Source: Alphaproteobacteria bacterium (lineage in GTDB: Bacteria > Pseudomonadota > Alphaproteobacteria > Thalassobaculales > Thalassobaculaceae). Taken from it: a DNA stretch of 64,000 nucleotides. Made by a program: the position numbers and the translations under genes. The notes beneath the pieces are model-generated. The model was not told the DNA's origin. It saw only the letters and a list, made by a program, of their open reading frames with translations, and did not search any database. Positions 61,190 to 64,000 of the stretch are shown in pieces. Location: positions 186,001 through 250,000 of the forward strand of contig JANSYS010000004.1 in assembly GCA_024742275.1 (NCBI GenBank), written 5' to 3'. Position 1 is the first letter of the stretch, and each line of letters opens with the position of its first letter.

Positions 61190-62608
61190 TCAGGCCGCCT
61201 CGACCGATGCCGGCATCGGCCAGCGTTGGTGCCACTCGGTCGCCGCTTCGTAGGCCCGGCCGACCCGGAACACCGTCGCCTCGTCGAAATACCTGCCGAC
61301 GATCTGCATCGACAGGGGAAGGCCGCTTTCGCTGAATCCGATCGGGATCGACATGGCCGGATTGCCGGTGACGTTGAACGGCATGGTCTGCATCGGCCAG
61401 GCGAGAGGGAAGCCTTTCGGCGTGGCGTCGATCCGCGGCGCCGGTGTCATGGAGGACGGCGCGAGAAGCGCATCGTATTGACCGAGGAAGACGCTGTTCA
61501 CCTCCTGGCTTAGTTCCCTGCGCAACCGTTGGGCCTGGACCAGGTCGGCTGCGGAGATGTAAGCGCCGAGTATGATGCGTTCCATCGTCAACTGGCCATA
61601 GTCCAAGGGCCGTGTCTTCAGATCCTCCTCGTGAATCGCATAGGCTTCAGCGAGCAGGATCACGCGGCCGCAGGAATTGTACATGGTGAACGGCGAAGCG
61701 CCTTGAACGTCCTCCACCTCGGCGCCGAGACTCCGCAGGGTCTCCACCGCCTCGTCGATCGCCGCGATCGCCTCCGGCGACATGCCCTCAGCGTCGGCAT
61801 AGAAAGACCGCAGAAGGCCGATCTTCAAGCCCTTTACGCCGGCGCCAAGCGTGGCCCGGAAGTCCGGAACCGGGACGTCGGCGCTGCCCGGATCCGCCGG
61901 GTCGTAGCCGGCCACGGTCTGTAGGGTGATCGCCGCATCCTCCACTGTTTTAGAGAGCGGTCCGCAATGGTCCATCGTGTAGGACAAGGGGTAAACGCCG
62001 CGGCGGCTGACCCGACCGTAGGTCGGCTTGATGCCGATGACGCCGCAATAGGCCGCGGGACCGCGGATCGAACCGCCGGTGTCGGACCCCATGGCGGTGC
62101 GCGTCATGCCCATGGCGACGGCGGCGCCAGATCCACTCGAGGAGCCACCGGGGCCGTGATCTCGGTTCCAGGGATTTCGGGCCGGCGGAAAAGGCAGGTC
62201 GAAGGACGGACCGCCAAAGGCGAACTCATGGGTGGAGAGCTTTCCAAGCAGCACCCCGCCGGCCTCGGCCAGCTTCTCCGCGCAAACGCTGTCGGTCGCC
62301 GGAATGACATCCTCGCGCAGTTTGGAGTGGCAGGTGGTCAGGATGCCGGCGGTATCATAGATGTCCTTGAGCGCGTAGGGGACGCCGTGCATCGGACCTC
62401 GGTCCGTGCCTTCGGCCAGGTCCCGGTCGGCCTTGGCCGCGTCCTGCATGGCCCGATCGCCGGTGACCGTGATGAAGGCATTGAGCGCCGGATCGAGGTC
62501 GGCGACTTTCCCGAGACAGTATTCGGTGATCTTCTTCGACGTGAGCGATCCATCGCGCAGCTTGGCGCCGATCTCGGCAATGGACAGGTTCTCCAACAAT
62601 TCGGTCAT
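61190..62608 (-). CDS. Amidase (AtzE/GatA-like) with small partner
   Basis: A 472-residue amidase signature enzyme with Lys81 (YALKDIYD), the cis-Ser in HGPGGSSSGSG (Ser156-158) and nucleophile Ser180 in SDTGGSIRGPA. It ends with GLPLSMQIVGRYFDEATVFRVGRAYE, typical of the family. It resembles GatA and AtzE. The next gene upstream, overlapping by four bases, encodes an AtzG-like small protein, so the two probably form an AtzE-AtzG type complex. It is divergent from a peptide-type ABC importer, which suggests the importer supplies the amide or ureide substrate. Confidence 0.88.
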   Translation of the reverse strand: MTELLENLSIAEIGAKLRDGSLTSKKITEYCLGKVADLDPALNAFITVTGDRAMQDAAKADRDLAEGTDRGPMHGVPYALKDIYDTAGILTTCHSKLREDVIPATDSVCAEKLAEAGGVLLGKLSTHEFAFGGPSFDLPFPPARNPWNRDHGPGGSSSGSGAAVAMGMTRTAMGSDTGGSIRGPAAYCGVIGIKPTYGRVSRRGVYPLSYTMDHCGPLSKTVEDAAITLQTVAGYDPADPGSADVPVPDFRATLGAGVKGLKIGLLRSFYADAEGMSPEAIAAIDEAVETLRSLGAEVEDVQGASPFTMYNSCGRVILLAEAYAIHEEDLKTRPLDYGQLTMERIILGAYISAADLVQAQRLRRELSQEVNSVFLGQYDALLAPSSMTPAPRIDATPKGFPLAWPMQTMPFNVTGNPAMSIPIGFSESGLPLSMQIVGRYFDEATVFRVGRAYEAATEWHQRWPMPASVEAA

Positions 62609-62823
62609 GACGCAGCTCCCCGGGTGATGGTGTCCGGCACGAAGACGCTTGCAGGCTCGGCGGCGGCGCTGCGCGGTCGCCTCAGGTCGGCTGTCATGGC
62701 CTGCAGCCCGACGAAACCTTCGTAGATCGTCTCGACCCGGTCAGGCGGGAGGGTGAGCCCGTTCAAGGCGGTCATCGCCTCGAAGGCTTGGCGCATGGTG
62801 GTGGTTCTATCGTCGCTGGACAT
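62605..62823 (-). CDS. AtzG-like (DUF4089) small amidase partner
   Basis: The 72-residue protein has an N-terminal helical part (MRQAFEAMTALNGLTLPPDRVETIYEGFVGLQAM) and a short tail EPASVFVPD. The LxLPPDRVxxI...L and EPA-x-VF-x-P pattern matches AtzG/DUF4089 proteins, which fold like GatC and are needed for folding or activity of AtzE-type amidases. It overlaps the amidase start (ATGA), so they are coupled and likely made in equal amounts. The assignment rests on pattern and position. Confidence 0.7.
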   Translation of the reverse strand: MSSDDRTTTMRQAFEAMTALNGLTLPPDRVETIYEGFVGLQAMTADLRRPRSAAAEPASVFVPDTITRGAAS

Positions 62824-62893
62824 CGCGGGTTCCCCTGCTGAAGACGGGTCTAACGGCGGTCTTAGGCGGCGAGGCCGTGCCGCGTATAGCTCG

Positions 62894-62905
62894 AATTGTA
62901 TCCAA
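62894..62905 (-). promoter_or_regulatory. Element TTGGATACAATT near the amidase-pair promoter
   Basis: Read on the minus strand the bases are TTGGATACAATT, exactly as in the copy at 63241-63252 on the plus strand. It lies 71 bp before the AtzG-like start. It may be a half-site for a regulator shared by both divergent units. Confidence 0.5.
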
Positions 62906-63235
62906 AAAGGAGGCCCGGCCGTCCAGTGATTTTGCGTTGCACAAAATAGCGGCGACTAGATTTTCCTAGTTGAGAGCGAATTCAGAGGCTTGCGTAGCTG
63001 CCTCTTTGATTTGGCTTTGGCTTTCTGGGGTTCTGGACAGCAAACGCGCAACGCGTGGATTCAAAATGTGCAAAATGCTGCATTGAAATAACGCCAAGGG
63101 CTCAGAAAATCATCCTGCTTGAGGGGCGGCGGCTACCGAAATCGTTGTTCAGGCGGGAAGCTAGAAGGCCAATTAAGTGTATGAAAATAAATAATATATA
63201 TGTAATTCAAGCAGGTGTTTCGATGTGCGGCTTTT

Positions 63236-63252
63236 TTGTATTGGATACAATT
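63236..63252 (+). promoter_or_regulatory. Palindromic TTGTAT-TGG-ATACAA element upstream of the second importer
   Basis: Six-base arms TTGTAT (63236-63241) and ATACAA (63245-63250) flank TGG, and the 12-mer TTGGATACAATT at 63241-63252 repeats the element near the amidase pair. The TTGTAT/ATACAA core is like sites of FCD-type GntR regulators. It lies about 187 bp before the gene. Confidence 0.55.
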
Positions 63253-63438
63253 TCGGACGTTTCGGCACATCTGTTGCAGTTAGGTGAGGCCAAGTCGCGG
63301 TTCGTTCTGCTGGCCCCGTTCCGACGGAGCGGTTGGGCGGCAGGCGCCGAAGGAACTGCGGAAACCGTTCCAACGGGCGGTCAACCCGCGTCGGGGCGTT
63401 GCGGAAAGCGCGGCGGGTACATGCAAGGAGGCTTCACA

Positions 63439-64000
63439 ATGCGTACAATCAGGACACTGGCTTCGGCCCTTGCCGTGTCTACCGGCCTGGCGATCGCTGC
63501 CACGTCGGCGTCGGCCGAGTCCGTGCTTCGCGTCGCCATGACGGCGGGCGACATTCCGGTGACGATCGGTCAGCCCGACCAGGGGTTCGAGGGCTATCGC
63601 TTCGTCGGCTACAATCTGTATGACGGCTTGGTGCTGTGGGATTTGTCCCAGGGCGATACCGCCGCCGACATCAAGCCGGGTCTGGCGACATCGTGGGAAA
63701 TCGATCCGAACGATGACAAACGTTGGATTTTCAAACTGCGCGAGGGCGTGAAGTGGCACGACGGCTGCGACTTCACCGCCGAGGACGTGGCCTGGAATTT
63801 CGCGCGCGTCTCCGACGAGAGCGCCCCGCAGTTCAACGCCAAGCAGTTCGCGGCGATCCGCAATCGGACGGGCATCATCGACAAGGTCGAGATTCTCGGC
63901 GACCACGAAGTCGCGTTCATCACCAGCCAGCCGGACGCGCTGTTCCCGTACCAGCTCTCGTACTGGTTCATGATCAGCCGCTGCAAGCTGACCGAGCTGG
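63439..64000 (+). CDS. Peptide-type ABC transporter substrate-binding protein, 3' part missing
   Basis: The first 187 residues of a family 5 solute-binding protein. It has a signal peptide (MRTIRTLASALAVSTGLAIAATSASA, cut before ESV). The mature part shows LYDGLVLWD, KPGLATSWEIDP and WIFKLREGVKWHDGCDFTAEDV, the family signature. The ATG follows a strong AAGGAGG box. It is truncated by the window end. Divergent from the amidase/AtzG-like pair, it likely delivers that enzyme's substrate; permeases and ATPases should follow outside the window. Confidence 0.88.
   Translation, partial: MRTIRTLASALAVSTGLAIAATSASAESVLRVAMTAGDIPVTIGQPDQGFEGYRFVGYNLYDGLVLWDLSQGDTAADIKPGLATSWEIDPNDDKRWIFKLREGVKWHDGCDFTAEDVAWNFARVSDESAPQFNAKQFAAIRNRTGIIDKVEILGDHEVAFITSQPDALFPYQLSYWFMISRCKLTEL

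Larger units (their letters stand above)
62824..63438. other. 615-bp divergent intergenic region between the amidase pair and a second ABC importer
   Basis: This is the largest non-coding stretch. It is noticeably AT-rich for the window, especially 63170-63260, and contains short direct repeats (CAAAATG twice near 63063-63080) and ACTAG/CTAGT arms near 62955. No supportable gene is seen. Two copies of a 12-base element are listed separately. Confidence 0.5.

Overview
The window is a 64 kb piece of a high-GC, densely packed bacterial chromosome. Gene content points to an alphaproteobacterium, probably of the Rhodospirillales type: a bifunctional MnmC, a RibH2-type lumazine synthase behind an FMN riboswitch, a PAS_5-like protein, a DUF2783 protein beside a fumarylacetoacetase, and several ABC/amidase/peptidase clusters for scavenging amides and peptides. 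This placement is inference from gene families, not from a marker gene. I see no rRNA, tRNA, CRISPR array, insertion sequence, integrase or prophage gene. About 60 protein genes are supported. The first and last are cut by the window edges and one is broken by a stop codon.

Layout. 1-10.4 kb: a truncated PQQ-type sugar dehydrogenase, D-aminoacylase, a DUF2459 protein, an amidase, a PAS protein, a VOC protein, MnmC, an aldo/keto reductase and a LysA-type decarboxylase. 10.4-20.9 kb: a CHASE-like sensor kinase, a small catabolic run (SCP2-like protein, alpha/beta hydrolase, class II aldolase, YcgN-type protein), a thiol-dioxygenase-like cupin, an MlrC-type peptidase, riboswitch plus ribH2, a secreted CxxCH protein and an enolase-superfamily enzyme. 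21.1-23.6 kb: a tight operon built around a ferric-reductase-like/Rieske fusion and four small or unassigned membrane proteins, the best candidate here for an undescribed system. 23.6-35.1 kb: an AbrB-type membrane protein, an aspartoacylase-like enzyme, a complete dipeptide-type ABC importer translationally coupled to an N-formylglutamate amidohydrolase, a class IV aminotransferase and an M20 amidohydrolase.

35.2-39.3 kb is an aromatic-catabolism operon (metallo-beta-lactamase-fold protein, FAD monooxygenase, DUF2783, fumarylacetoacetase). 39.4-44.8 kb is a six-gene minus-strand operon with phosphonoacetaldehyde hydrolase, two DAO-family flavoproteins, a GNAT protein, a GntR/FCD regulator and a HAD enzyme; a 26-bp perfect palindrome lies in front of it, and one flavoprotein has a stop at codon 3. 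45-52 kb holds MetRS, an OmpA-family protein, a lipoprotein/response regulator/kinase operon and an ECF sigma factor. 52-64 kb holds a fused double ABC exporter, a LysR regulator, an Asp/Glu racemase divergent from an XRE-cupin regulator over a strong inverted repeat, a P-type ATPase, an amidase with an AtzG-like partner, and the start of a second peptide-type ABC importer.

Taken together the window is a scavenging neighbourhood: import of peptides and amides, hydrolysis of N-acyl, N-formyl and amide bonds, D-amino acid handling, phosphonate use and aromatic ring catabolism, each with a local regulator. All functions are read from sequence motifs and gene order; no database search was run.
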